Made by a program: the position numbers and the translations under genes. The notes beneath the pieces were generated by a model. The model had not been told where the DNA came from. It searched no databases and saw only the letters and a program-made list of their open reading frames with translations. A stretch of DNA of 64,000 bases from Microbacterium sp. SLBN-154. Lineage in GTDB: Bacteria; Actinomycetota; Actinomycetes; Actinomycetales; Microbacteriaceae. This document shows, one piece after another, positions 35,126 to 43,297 of the stretch (its first letter is position 1; the number at the start of each line of letters is the position of its first letter). The DNA lies in contig NZ_VFNL01000001.1 in assembly GCF_006715565.1 (NCBI RefSeq), positions 3,348,001 through 3,412,000 of the forward strand, written 5' to 3'.

Positions 35126-36486
35126 GCGCGATGTTCCGATCGTTCTCGATCTTCAACTATCGCGTGTGGTTCATCGGCGCGCTGGTGTCGAACATCGGCC
35201 AGTGGATGCAGGCCACCGCGCTCAGCTGGGTGGTGCTCACACAGCTGACCGACAACGACGCCGCGGCGATGGGCGTGACGATGGCCCTGCAGTTCGCACC
35301 CCCGCTGCTCCTCGTCGGCGTCACCGGCTGGGTCGCCGACCGGTTCGACCGGCGGAGACTGCTCGTGGTGACCCAGAGCCTTCTGATGGTGCTCGGCATC
35401 GTCATCGGCATCCTGCTCCTGGTCGGCGTGATGACCCTGTGGCTGATGTACGCCTTCGCGCTTGCGCTCGGTGTCATCGCCGCGTTCGACAACCCTGCCC
35501 GGCAGGCCTTCGTCTCCGATCTCGTCGCACGCGAGAACGCCTCCAATGCCGTGGCGCTGAACGCCGCGTCATTCAACGGCGCCCGGATGATCGGACCCGC
35601 CGTCGCCGGTATCGTCATCGTCGCCGTCGGCACCGGGTGGGTGTTCCTGCTCAACGGCGCCACCTTCCTCGCCATGATCGTCGCGCTGGCCCTCATCCGG
35701 CCGCACGAGCTCATCCCCCGGATCAAGGCGCCCGGCGCCTCGCGCCTCGCGGACGGCTTCCGCTACGTGGCCCGCCGCCCCGACCTCATCGTGACGTTCT
35801 CGATGGTGTTCCTGCTGGGCGCGTTCGGAATGAACTTCCCGATCTTCGCCTCGACCATGGCGCTGGAGTTCGGTCGGGACGCCGACGGCTACGGCCTGCT
35901 CAGCTCGATCCTCGCGATCGGGTCGCTGTTCGGCGCACTGCTGGCGGCACGCCGGGACCGGGCTCGCATCCGTGTCGTGATCGGCGGCGCGCTGCTGTTC
36001 GTGGTCGCCGCCGTCGTCTCGGCTTTCATGCCCGTCTACTGGTTGTATGCCGTGACGCTCATGTTCACCGGCTTCGCCGTCGTGACCATGCTGACCACCG
36101 CGAACGGATACGTGCAGACCACGACCGACCCGGCCCTCCGTGGTCGCGTGCTGGCTCTCTACATGGCGATCCTCATGGGCGGCACACCGGTCGGCGCGCC
36201 GATCGTCGGCTGGGTGGCCGCGGAGTTCGGCCCCCGCGCCGCGATCCTCCTGGGCGCAGGCGCGGGCTTCGTCGCTTTCGCGATCGGCGCCACCTGGCTC
36301 ATCGTCTCCGGTCGGCTTCACCGCCGCGAGAACGCCCGCTTCCGCCTGACGATCGATGAGACCCGGCCGCTGTCGGTGGTGCAGGCCTCGCCGGAGGAGT
36401 TCAGCGACGAAGTCGCCGAGACCACACCCATCACGCTGCCGATCGGCGACAAGCGCGGACCGGCCCCCGCCCGGCGCGCCGGCTGA
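35122..36486 (+). CDS. MFS exporter (MFS_3/EntS-like)
   Basis: A 454-aa major facilitator with 12 predicted helices, starting FNYRVWFIGALVSNIGQWMQATALSWVVL. Motif A is seen as GWVADRFDRRRLLV, and FDNPARQAFVSDLVARENASNAVALNAASFNGARMIGPAVAG is the block typical of the EntS/MFS_3 group, which exports drugs or siderophores. The tail after about 405 is hydrophilic and acidic. It overlaps the marR stop (ATGA). An inverted-repeat-free gap of 21 bp separates it from the convergent transporter gene. Confidence 0.9.
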   Translation: MSAMFRSFSIFNYRVWFIGALVSNIGQWMQATALSWVVLTQLTDNDAAAMGVTMALQFAPPLLLVGVTGWVADRFDRRRLLVVTQSLLMVLGIVIGILLLVGVMTLWLMYAFALALGVIAAFDNPARQAFVSDLVARENASNAVALNAASFNGARMIGPAVAGIVIVAVGTGWVFLLNGATFLAMIVALALIRPHELIPRIKAPGASRLADGFRYVARRPDLIVTFSMVFLLGAFGMNFPIFASTMALEFGRDADGYGLLSSILAIGSLFGALLAARRDRARIRVVIGGALLFVVAAVVSAFMPVYWLYAVTLMFTGFAVVTMLTTANGYVQTTTDPALRGRVLALYMAILMGGTPVGAPIVGWVAAEFGPRAAILLGAGAGFVAFAIGATWLIVSGRLHRRENARFRLTIDETRPLSVVQASPEEFSDEVAETTPITLPIGDKRGPAPARRAG

Positions 36487-36507
36487 CCCCGTCGGGGCGA
36501 AGTTCGA

Positions 36508-37956
36508 CTACCCGGTCACACCCACGAGATCGGCATCGCCCGCGGCATCCCGGATCACCCGCTCGCGGCGCACCTGGTGTCGGAAGAGGATCGTCACCGT
36601 GGCGGCGAGGAGGCACCCGCCCGCGATGATCGACAGCGTGGCGAAGAGGCCGAGCTCTGCCTGCAGGATCGGGAAGAAGAAGGTGCCGACCGCAGCGCCG
36701 GCCTTCCCCGCGGCGGCGGCGAAGCCCGCGCCCGCGCCGCGCACCTCGGCAGGGAACGCCGCCGTCGGCATGGCGAAGGTCGTGGCGTTGGGGCCGCCGT
36801 TCATGAACAGGTTGAACGCGGCGAACGCGAGGAAGATGACCGCCACCTGCGCCGGTGACGGCGCCACGAGCTGCGTCGATCCGAGCGCAACCAGCGCCAC
36901 CGCCATCACCACGAACCCCACCGACTGCATGAGGATGAGTCCCAGACGCCGGACCAGCAGGATGGCGGCGGCGAAGCCGACGATGAGGAACAGGTCGAGG
37001 ACGGCGGCGCCCTCGGTCGAGGTGATGTCGTCGGCGATGAACGGGCTGCTCGCAGAGGAGCTGAGCGCGAGTGCGGCGATGATCGTCGGAGTGAAGACAC
37101 CGACCCCGTAGGTGGCGATGTCCATGAAGAACCACGGCACCGTCGTGAGCGCGGTCGCCTTCCGGTACTCGCCTGCGAACAGTGCGCGCTTGCGCACGGT
37201 GGGCACGACCCCCGTCGCGCGCACGAGAACGGGATGATCCGCCGAGGGCGAGACATCCCGGATCTCCGTCTCGACGACCTGGCGCCCGGCGAACCGGCTC
37301 ATCACCGCGGCCGCCTCGAGGTATCTCGCCTGGGAAGCCAGCCAGATCGGGCTCTCCGGCACTCCCCGGCGGAGGACCACGATGATGACCGCCGGGACGA
37401 CGCCGGCCGCCAGCATCCATCTCCAGGCCTCGGGGTGCGGATCGAAGGTGAGGACGACGAGCCCGACGAGGGCACCCAGGAGCTGTCCCACGGCCTGGAA
37501 GCTGAATGCTCCGATCAACAGCCTCGGACGCATCCGCCCCGGTGAGATCTCGGCGACGTAGCTCGCTGCGATCGGGTAGTCGGCGCCGATCCCCACCCCG
37601 AGCAGGAACCGGAACGCGATCAGCCACCAGATATCGGGGGCGAAGGCGGACGCGACGGCGAAGACCACGAACATGCCGAGGTCGATGCGGAACGCCAGCT
37701 TCCGTCCAATGCGGTCGGAGAGCGGCCCCATGATCGCGGCGCCGAAGATGGCGCCCACCACTGCGACGCTGGTGAGAAGCCCCGTCTCGAGCGGGGTGAT
37801 CCCCCACTCGGCGACGATGAGCGGCACCGCGACACCGACGATGAAGAAGTCGAAGCCGTCGAGCATGATGCCCATGGCCGACAGCCACCACACCCGCCGA
37901 TGAAGGGGGCCGAATCTCAGCCGGTCGAGGAATCGGAGGGCCGCGCGCTCTCGCAT
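36508..37956 (-). CDS. MFS transporter, sugar/organic-acid symporter type
   Basis: A 482-aa protein with 12 helices: MGIMLDGFDFFIVGVAVPLI in helix 1, the motif GPLSDRIGRK between helices 2 and 3, GVGIGADYPIAASYVAEISPGRMRPRL, and RRGVPESPIWL after helix 6. The DGFD and PESPxWL features fit the metabolite:H+ symporter and sugar-porter-related groups, which import sugars, aromatic acids or phosphate. The substrate is not evident. CAGGAT (37968-37963, minus) is six bases before the ATG. Confidence 0.87.
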   Translation of the reverse strand: MRERAALRFLDRLRFGPLHRRVWWLSAMGIMLDGFDFFIVGVAVPLIVAEWGITPLETGLLTSVAVVGAIFGAAIMGPLSDRIGRKLAFRIDLGMFVVFAVASAFAPDIWWLIAFRFLLGVGIGADYPIAASYVAEISPGRMRPRLLIGAFSFQAVGQLLGALVGLVVLTFDPHPEAWRWMLAAGVVPAVIIVVLRRGVPESPIWLASQARYLEAAAVMSRFAGRQVVETEIRDVSPSADHPVLVRATGVVPTVRKRALFAGEYRKATALTTVPWFFMDIATYGVGVFTPTIIAALALSSSASSPFIADDITSTEGAAVLDLFLIVGFAAAILLVRRLGLILMQSVGFVVMAVALVALGSTQLVAPSPAQVAVIFLAFAAFNLFMNGGPNATTFAMPTAAFPAEVRGAGAGFAAAAGKAGAAVGTFFFPILQAELGLFATLSIIAGGCLLAATVTILFRHQVRRERVIRDAAGDADLVGVTG

Positions 37957-38058
37957 GCCCGCATCCTGCCGACCCGGCGTGGCCGCGAAGGGCTACGGCA
38001 CGTGAATGGGCGATGAACGTTGGCGCGCGTCGTGCCCAAGACTTGAGAGGATGTCGGG

Positions 38059-38973
38059 ATGCCCGACTCCAACGCGCCCGACCTCCCGCCCGCGCAGGGA
38101 GAGGCCGCCTCGGCGGGATCGACCGAGTCGAAGACCAAGGCGCCCTCGCGGATCCTCGTCATGATGCGCGATCCGTTCGTGCTGACGGTGACGGCGCTCG
38201 CCGTCGTCCTGAACGTCGTGGCGACCGTCTCGGCCGCGTCGGACGGCGAGGGCGACGGCCTCGCGGGCAACGGCATGTTCGCCGCGCCGATCATCGCGAC
38301 CCTTCTCGTGGTGCTGCAGGTGGCGTGGCGCCGGGACGGGCACATCGCCGACGCCTTCGTGAGGGCGATGGTGTACAGCGCCGCGGTGTCCTTGCTGTGC
38401 GCCCTCGCGAGCCTGGTGACGACCTGGGTGCCTGCCGTGGCGGAGGCGATGGCGGCCTCCCGCCGCCCGAGCGGCTTCCACTACTGGTTCGAAGAGCCGC
38501 ATCCGTTCGTCCTGCCCTTCTTCGGCGGCTGGCTGCTGGGCATGATCGCCGGGCTCGTCGGATGCCTGCTGGTCATCCTCTTCTTCGCCTACCGCCGCCC
38601 CCGTGATCTCGCGGCGGCGAACATGAACGACCTGGCGCCGGCCTACGCCACGCAGGTGCGCCGGGCGAACATCGCGCTGGCCTGGGTGCTGATCCTCGTC
38701 TTCCTCGTCCCTTCGCTCATCGTGTGGGGGTCCGGCGAAGCCGTGGGCCGATCGGTCCTCGAGGCCGCGCAGAACACGCTGCTGTTCTTCGCCTCCCCGG
38801 GGCGGTACGTCGCCGACGCCGCGTGGATCGTCGGCCTCGTGCTGATCCCTGTCGGAATCGTGCTCGTGGTGTTCATCGTGCTGACGCAGCGCGTCGACCG
38901 CGCCGCGCGTCGCGCGGCCGGGGTGCCGGTCGGACTGAGCGCGCAGGATGACGACGCGAAGCGTTCAGAGTGA
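38059..38973 (+). CDS. Integral membrane protein, unknown function
   Basis: A 304-aa protein with a hydrophilic N-terminus (about 35 residues) and six hydrophobic segments: near 40-60 (FVLTVTALAVVLNVVATVSA), 72-90, 108-126, 150-180, 200-222 and 252-277. No known domain is recognised. GAGGAT (38047-38052) lies six bases before the ATG but could also act as a Shine-Dalgarno. Its last nine bases overlap the convergent small gene at 38965. Confidence 0.7.
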   Translation: MPDSNAPDLPPAQGEAASAGSTESKTKAPSRILVMMRDPFVLTVTALAVVLNVVATVSAASDGEGDGLAGNGMFAAPIIATLLVVLQVAWRRDGHIADAFVRAMVYSAAVSLLCALASLVTTWVPAVAEAMAASRRPSGFHYWFEEPHPFVLPFFGGWLLGMIAGLVGCLLVILFFAYRRPRDLAAANMNDLAPAYATQVRRANIALAWVLILVFLVPSLIVWGSGEAVGRSVLEAAQNTLLFFASPGRYVADAAWIVGLVLIPVGIVLVVFIVLTQRVDRAARRAAGVPVGLSAQDDDAKRSE

Positions 38974-39264
38974 GATGAACCGGCCCCGTCCGAAGGGGAG
39001 GATCGGGGCGCGGTAGTGCAGCGTCGGCGGATCGGTCGGGTGCAGGACCACCCCTGCGTCACCGAACCGCCAGCCCCGGGCGAAGAGGTAGACGCCGAGC
39101 TCGACCGGCTCATCCGCCGCCACCTGCCAGGTGCCCGCACCCCACTGGACCGGCTGCCCACGGCCTCCGATCACCAGAGTCGGGCGGATGCCCGCCCACA
39201 GGGTCAGGGCCGGTCTGCCGAGGGTCAGCTGAATGCGCCGGGTGGCCGGCGGCGCGGCATCCAT
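38965..39264 (-). CDS. Small conserved-looking protein of unknown function
   Basis: A 99-aa soluble protein (for example RIQLTLGRPALTLWAGIRPTLVI in two segments, then VELGVYLFARGWRFGDAGVVL), probably all-beta. It starts three bases after the amidohydrolase stop, so it is very likely co-transcribed. No domain is recognised. The residue mix is unlike the Arg/Pro-rich shadow frames around it, which supports a real gene. Confidence 0.65.
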   Translation of the reverse strand: MDAAPPATRRIQLTLGRPALTLWAGIRPTLVIGGRGQPVQWGAGTWQVAADEPVELGVYLFARGWRFGDAGVVLHPTDPPTLHYRAPILPFGRGRFISL

Positions 39265-39267
39265 CCC

Positions 39268-40506
39268 TCAGGCCATCCACGAGCGCCGGCCGAAGCGCTC
39301 CCAGCGCTCCACGACGCGCGGCGCGGAATCGTCGCCTGAGGGCTCGAGCACCGGCGCGCCACCGATGAAGACCTGCTCGACGGCCGAGTCGACGTCGAGC
39401 GGATCGCCCGACCAGACGACGACGTCGCCGTCGAGCCCCTCGACGAGCGCCCCCACCCGATCATCCAGGCGGAGGATCGACGCAGGATTGACGGTGAGCG
39501 CCTCGAGCGCCGTCCGAGGGGCGAGACCTTCGCGGACGGCGAGGATCGCCTGCAACCGGATCTGCTCGATCGGCACGACGGGGTGGTCGGTGGTGATCGC
39601 GACCTTCACGCCCGCGGCGGCGATGAGCGCCAGGTTGCCGATCGCCCGGTCGCGCAGTTCGACCTTCGAGCGCGACGTCAGCATCGGTCCGAAGAGCACC
39701 GGGATGTCCTTCTCCGCCAGCACATCGGCGATCTTGTGCCCCTCGGTGCCGTGATTGACCACGAGGCGGTACCCGAACTCCTCCGAGAGGCGGATCGCCG
39801 TGGCGATGTCGTCGTGGCGGTGGCAGTGCTGGTCCCACAGCAGGTCGCCGTCGAGGACGGACGCCAGGGTCTCCTTGCCGAGATCGCGCTCGAACGGCTC
39901 ACCCTTCGTCGCGGCGGCCGCGCGCTTCTCGGCGTACGTGCGCGCCTCGACGAACGCCTGACGCAGCACCGCTGCGACCCCGAGGCGGGTGGAGGGCGTC
40001 TGCTTCTTCTCGCCATAGACGCGCTTGGGGTTCTCGCCGAGGGCGGACTTGACCGACACGTCGTGCGCCAGCACCTGCTCGTCGACCGTGCGCCCACCCC
40101 AGGTCTTCATGGCCACCGTGCGCCCGCCGATGGGGTTTCCCGATCCGGGCTTGATGACCGCGGTCGTGACCCCGCCGCGGAGCGCGTCGCGGAAGCCGAC
40201 CTCTTCGATGTCGATGCCGTCGAGCGCCCGGAACCGCGCGCCGTTGGGGTCGGTCATCTCGTTGGTGTCGTTGCCCGACCATCCCTCGCCGTCTTCGTGG
40301 ACACCGAGGTGGCCGTGGGCCTCGACGAATCCGGGGAGCACCCACTTCCCCGTCGCATCCACGACGCGGGCGCCGTCGGGAATGTCCGTCGTCGCGTCAC
40401 CGACGGCGGTGACGACGCCGTCGGTGATGACGACCGTCCCCCCGTCGATCGGGTCCCCGGCGACGGGGACGACGTAACCACCGGTGATCGCGAGTGCGTC
40501 AGACAT
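39268..40506 (-). CDS. Amidohydrolase family protein (imidazolonepropionase-like)
   Basis: A 412-aa metal-dependent hydrolase. The N-terminal beta-sandwich DALAITGGYVVPVAGDPIDG leads to the metal motif AHGHLG (H64 and H66). QHCHRHDDIATA (near 220) and VVNHGTEGHKIADVL (near 245) give the other His ligands, and VAITTDHPVVP gives the Asp (near 315). The C-terminus closes the sandwich with LDGDVVVWSGDPLDVDSAVEQVFIGG. Substrates of this group include cyclic amides and dipeptides; none is evident here. TAGGGT (40518-40513) is six bases before the ATG. GGAGG abuts the ATG too closely to act as a ribosome binding site. Confidence 0.9.
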   Translation of the reverse strand: MSDALAITGGYVVPVAGDPIDGGTVVITDGVVTAVGDATTDIPDGARVVDATGKWVLPGFVEAHGHLGVHEDGEGWSGNDTNEMTDPNGARFRALDGIDIEEVGFRDALRGGVTTAVIKPGSGNPIGGRTVAMKTWGGRTVDEQVLAHDVSVKSALGENPKRVYGEKKQTPSTRLGVAAVLRQAFVEARTYAEKRAAAATKGEPFERDLGKETLASVLDGDLLWDQHCHRHDDIATAIRLSEEFGYRLVVNHGTEGHKIADVLAEKDIPVLFGPMLTSRSKVELRDRAIGNLALIAAAGVKVAITTDHPVVPIEQIRLQAILAVREGLAPRTALEALTVNPASILRLDDRVGALVEGLDGDVVVWSGDPLDVDSAVEQVFIGGAPVLEPSGDDSAPRVVERWERFGRRSWMA

Positions 40507-40556
40507 CCCTCCACCCTAGGCGCGCGGCGCTGCGCCGCCGCCGCTCTCCGAAACAC

Positions 40557-40590
40557 TTGACGGGAGACAATCACTAGATAATCTAGCGAT
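40557..40590 (+). promoter_or_regulatory. Promoter and palindromic operator of the MFS gene at 40591
   Basis: -35 TTGACG (40557-40562), 16-bp spacer, -10 TAATCT (40579-40584), then six bases to the ATG, so the transcript should begin at the A of the start codon. A perfect 13-bp palindrome, CTAGAT-A-ATCTAG (40574-40586), covers the -10. No regulator gene is adjacent. Confidence 0.7.
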
Positions 40591-42243
40591 ATGGCAGATC
40601 TGTCGCACCGCCGGTGGGCGGGCCTGGTGTTCATCAGCATCGCGGTGTCGCTCATCATCGTCGACTCCACCATCGTCAACGTCGCCATCCCCGCGATCGT
40701 CGACGACCTCGGCATCTCCTCCACCGAGGTGCAGTGGGTCCAAGAGGCCTACACCCTCGTCTTCGCCGCGCTTCTGCTCGTCTTCGGCAGCGTCGCCGAT
40801 CGCATCGGCCGGAAGCGGATGCTGCTGATCGGCGTCGTCATCTTCGCCGCATCCTCGATCCTCGCCGCCCTGTCGACCTCGGGCGGCATGCTCATCGCCG
40901 CGCGCTTCGTCCAGGGTGTGGGCGGTGCGATGATCCTGCCGACGACCCTGTCGCTCATCAACGCCACCTTCCGGGGTCGCGAGCGGGGCATCGCCTTCGC
41001 GGTGTGGGGGTCGACCATCGGCGGCATGGCCGCCGTCGGCCCGCTCCTCGGCGGCTGGCTGACCACCGCGTTCTCGTGGCACTGGGCGTTCGGCATCAAC
41101 ATCCCCCTGGGCATCCTCATCTTCGTCGGCGTGATGGTCACCGTCGCCGAGTCGCGCGGCACCGACACGCGCCGCACCGACGCCGTCGGCGCCGTGCTCT
41201 CGGTGATCACGATGGCCGCGCTGGTGTTCGGCCTCATCGAGGGGCGCAACTACGGCTGGTGGACGACGGACGGCTCGATCGAGCTCGCCGGGGTCTCCTG
41301 GCCGTGGGACCTGTCCCCCGTCCCCCTCGCCCTCGCGATCGCGGTGCTCGGGCTCATCGCCTTCATCGCGTGGGGCCTGCGACGGCGGCGGCTGGGGCGC
41401 TCGACGCTCCTGAGCTTCGACCTCTTCCGCATCCCGTCGTTCCGCAACGGCAACATCGCGGCGACGATCGTCTCGCTCGGCGAGTTCGGCGTCATCCTCG
41501 CCCTCCCGCTCTGGCTGCAGTTCGTGCTGGGCTTCGACGCCCTGCAGACGGGGTTCATCCTCCTCGCGCTCGCGATCGGATCCTTCGTGGCAAGTGGCGT
41601 CGCGGGGGCCGCGAGCGGGCGCATCGCGCCGGTGTGGGTGGTGCGGGCGGGCCTCGTCGCCGAGATCATCGGCATCGGCGGGCTCGGGTTCGTCATCACG
41701 CCCGACGCGAATTGGGTGCTGCTGCTGCCCTTCCTCTTCGTCTACGGCCTGGGCGTCGGTCTCGCCACCGCGCAGCTGACCGGTGTGGTCCTCGCCGATG
41801 TGCCGGTCGCCGAGGGCGGCCAGGCGTCGGGCACGCAGTCCACGGCGCGCCAGGTCGGCGCGGCGCTCGGCATCGCGGTGCTCGGCACGATCCTCTTCAC
41901 CAGCACCTCCGCTGCCCTCACCGCCTCGCTCGATGACCAGGGTGTCCCGGCCGCGCAGCGCGACCAGGTCGTCTCGTCGGTGGTCGACAGCGCCGGGGGC
42001 GCGATCGCAGGCCTGCGCGCGAACCCCGAGACGGCTTCGATCGCGGATGCCGCGGCGCAGGCGTTCTCGGACGGCACCCGTTACGCGACGTGGGCGGCGG
42101 CCGGGTTCCTCGTGATCGGGCTGGCCGCCACGGCATCGCTGGGCAGCGGGGCCGGGGGAACCGTCGGGCGGTCACGCACCGAAGAGGTGGCCGGCGCAAG
42201 CCCTCCGGGCGATCGGGTGCCCGGGCCTACCGTGGAGACATGA
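40591..42243 (+). CDS. MFS multidrug exporter, DHA2 (14-helix) family
   Basis: A 550-aa drug:H+ antiporter of the EmrB/QacA type. Helix 1 has VSLIIVDSTIVNVAIPAI with the DHA2 motif D1, the loop is GSVADRIGRKRML (motif A), and motif C-like GGAMILPTTLSLINATF and AVGPLLGGWLTT follow. About 14 helices are seen. The tail after 515 is hydrophilic. The operator at its promoter implies control by an unlinked regulator. The stop overlaps the ATG of a 59-residue gene (ATGA). Confidence 0.92.
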   Translation: MADLSHRRWAGLVFISIAVSLIIVDSTIVNVAIPAIVDDLGISSTEVQWVQEAYTLVFAALLLVFGSVADRIGRKRMLLIGVVIFAASSILAALSTSGGMLIAARFVQGVGGAMILPTTLSLINATFRGRERGIAFAVWGSTIGGMAAVGPLLGGWLTTAFSWHWAFGINIPLGILIFVGVMVTVAESRGTDTRRTDAVGAVLSVITMAALVFGLIEGRNYGWWTTDGSIELAGVSWPWDLSPVPLALAIAVLGLIAFIAWGLRRRRLGRSTLLSFDLFRIPSFRNGNIAATIVSLGEFGVILALPLWLQFVLGFDALQTGFILLALAIGSFVASGVAGAASGRIAPVWVVRAGLVAEIIGIGGLGFVITPDANWVLLLPFLFVYGLGVGLATAQLTGVVLADVPVAEGGQASGTQSTARQVGAALGIAVLGTILFTSTSAALTASLDDQGVPAAQRDQVVSSVVDSAGGAIAGLRANPETASIADAAAQAFSDGTRYATWAAAGFLVIGLAATASLGSGAGGTVGRSRTEEVAGASPPGDRVPGPTVET

Positions 42244-42419
42244 GCGAGCACCACGACCGTCCCGACGAGCACGGCGACACCGACGAACCCCCTGTCGGCG
42301 AGACTCCCGGCGACGGGCCCGCCGGAGGCGACGAGAAGACCGAGAACCGCCTCGAGGCCGACAACGCCGTCGAGGAGGATCAGATCCGCGCCCTCGACCC
42401 CGACGCACCGACCGGCTGA
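42240..42419 (+). CDS. Small acidic protein of unknown function (59 aa)
   Basis: MSEHHDRPDEHGDTDEPPVG is followed by an Asp/Glu/Pro/Gly-rich stretch ending LDPDAPTG. It contains no Trp, Phe or Cys and is probably disordered. It overlaps the MFS stop by ATGA, and TACCGT (42228-42233) is exactly six bases before its ATG, so it could be made from its own leaderless mRNA as well as from the MFS transcript. No family is recognised. Confidence 0.6.
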   Translation: MSEHHDRPDEHGDTDEPPVGETPGDGPAGGDEKTENRLEADNAVEEDQIRALDPDAPTG

Positions 42420-42453
42420 CCCCCCTCCGGCGAGCCATGCCGGGCAGAGCCGC

Positions 42454-42470
42454 CGGGTGACGCTCACCCG
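42454..42470. terminator. Hairpin after the MFS/small-protein operon
   Basis: CGGGTGA (42454-42460) and TCACCCG (42464-42470) form a seven-bp stem with a three-base loop, 35 bp after the small protein's stop and 43 bp before the end of the convergent methyltransferase gene. It could terminate both. Confidence 0.5.
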
Positions 42471-42512
42471 CCTCGTTCTGTGACACCCGCACCACCGGTC
42501 GTGCATCCGTCA

Positions 42513-43202
42513 TCACGATCCGGTCGCGGAGGCGTCCTCTCCGGGCAACCGACCGACGGCCGTGACGATATGGCCCCCGCGCACCGTGACCTCCCGCACC
42601 GACCCGGGATCGGCGTCGCGCGCGACGAGTCGCCACGGCCGGGCCCGGATGTCCGCACCGCCCACAGCGCACGCGAGGCGCGCGAGCGGCGAGAAGATCC
42701 GCCAGCGCCCGGTCGGCGGCTGCATGTCCACGACGGCGAGCACCCCGTCCGGACGCACGAGATCCACCGCACGCGCCCACGCTTCCGTCGCGCCGTCTCG
42801 CATGACGCTCAGCGCATAGGTCGACAGCACCGCGTCGACACCGCCGGCACTCCCGGTGGCCGCGGCGACCCGTGCCCGAACGTCCCCGGCATCGAGGTCG
42901 GCCGCATCCGCCTCGACGAGGGTGACGTTCGACCATCCCTCGCGGCGCACCCTGCCCCAAGCGACCGCGAGCATGTCGGCGCTCCGGTCGACGCCGACGA
43001 TGTGGCCGGTCCTCCCGACGGCGGCGCGCACGAGCGGGAAGTTCAGCCCCGTGCCGCAACCGAGATCGAGCACGACGTCTCCGCTGCGCAGACCCATGAG
43101 TTCGATGCCGGCGACACGACCCGCCCGGTAGACCCAGCGCTCCCCCGACAGCACGTCGTATAAGCGAGCGCCGGCGCTGTAGCGGCGGAATGGCCTGGAC
43201 AT
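42513..43202 (-). CDS. Class I SAM-dependent methyltransferase
   Basis: A 229-aa methyltransferase of the UbiE/MenG-like small-molecule group: YDVLSGERWVYRAGR, SAM motif I VVLDLGCGTGLNFPLV (near 47-60), post-I acidic IVGVDRSADML, and motif II VDAVLSTYALSVM. ATG 43202 has GAGGAG upstream; the longer frame adds a basic shadow segment. The divergent flavoprotein starts 96 bp away. The methyl acceptor is unknown; a lipid is possible given the phosphatidyltransferase downstream. Confidence 0.87.
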   Translation of the reverse strand: MSRPFRRYSAGARLYDVLSGERWVYRAGRVAGIELMGLRSGDVVLDLGCGTGLNFPLVRAAVGRTGHIVGVDRSADMLAVAWGRVRREGWSNVTLVEADAADLDAGDVRARVAAATGSAGGVDAVLSTYALSVMRDGATEAWARAVDLVRPDGVLAVVDMQPPTGRWRIFSPLARLACAVGGADIRARPWRLVARDADPGSVREVTVRGGHIVTAVGRLPGEDASATGS

Positions 43203-43297
43203 CGGTTCTCCTCGAATCGGGCGGCGCGAGTCGAGCCGGTGACCTCGATGATGCCATCGGCGACCCACCCCTCGGGCCGCCGCGTAGGCTGACGCCC

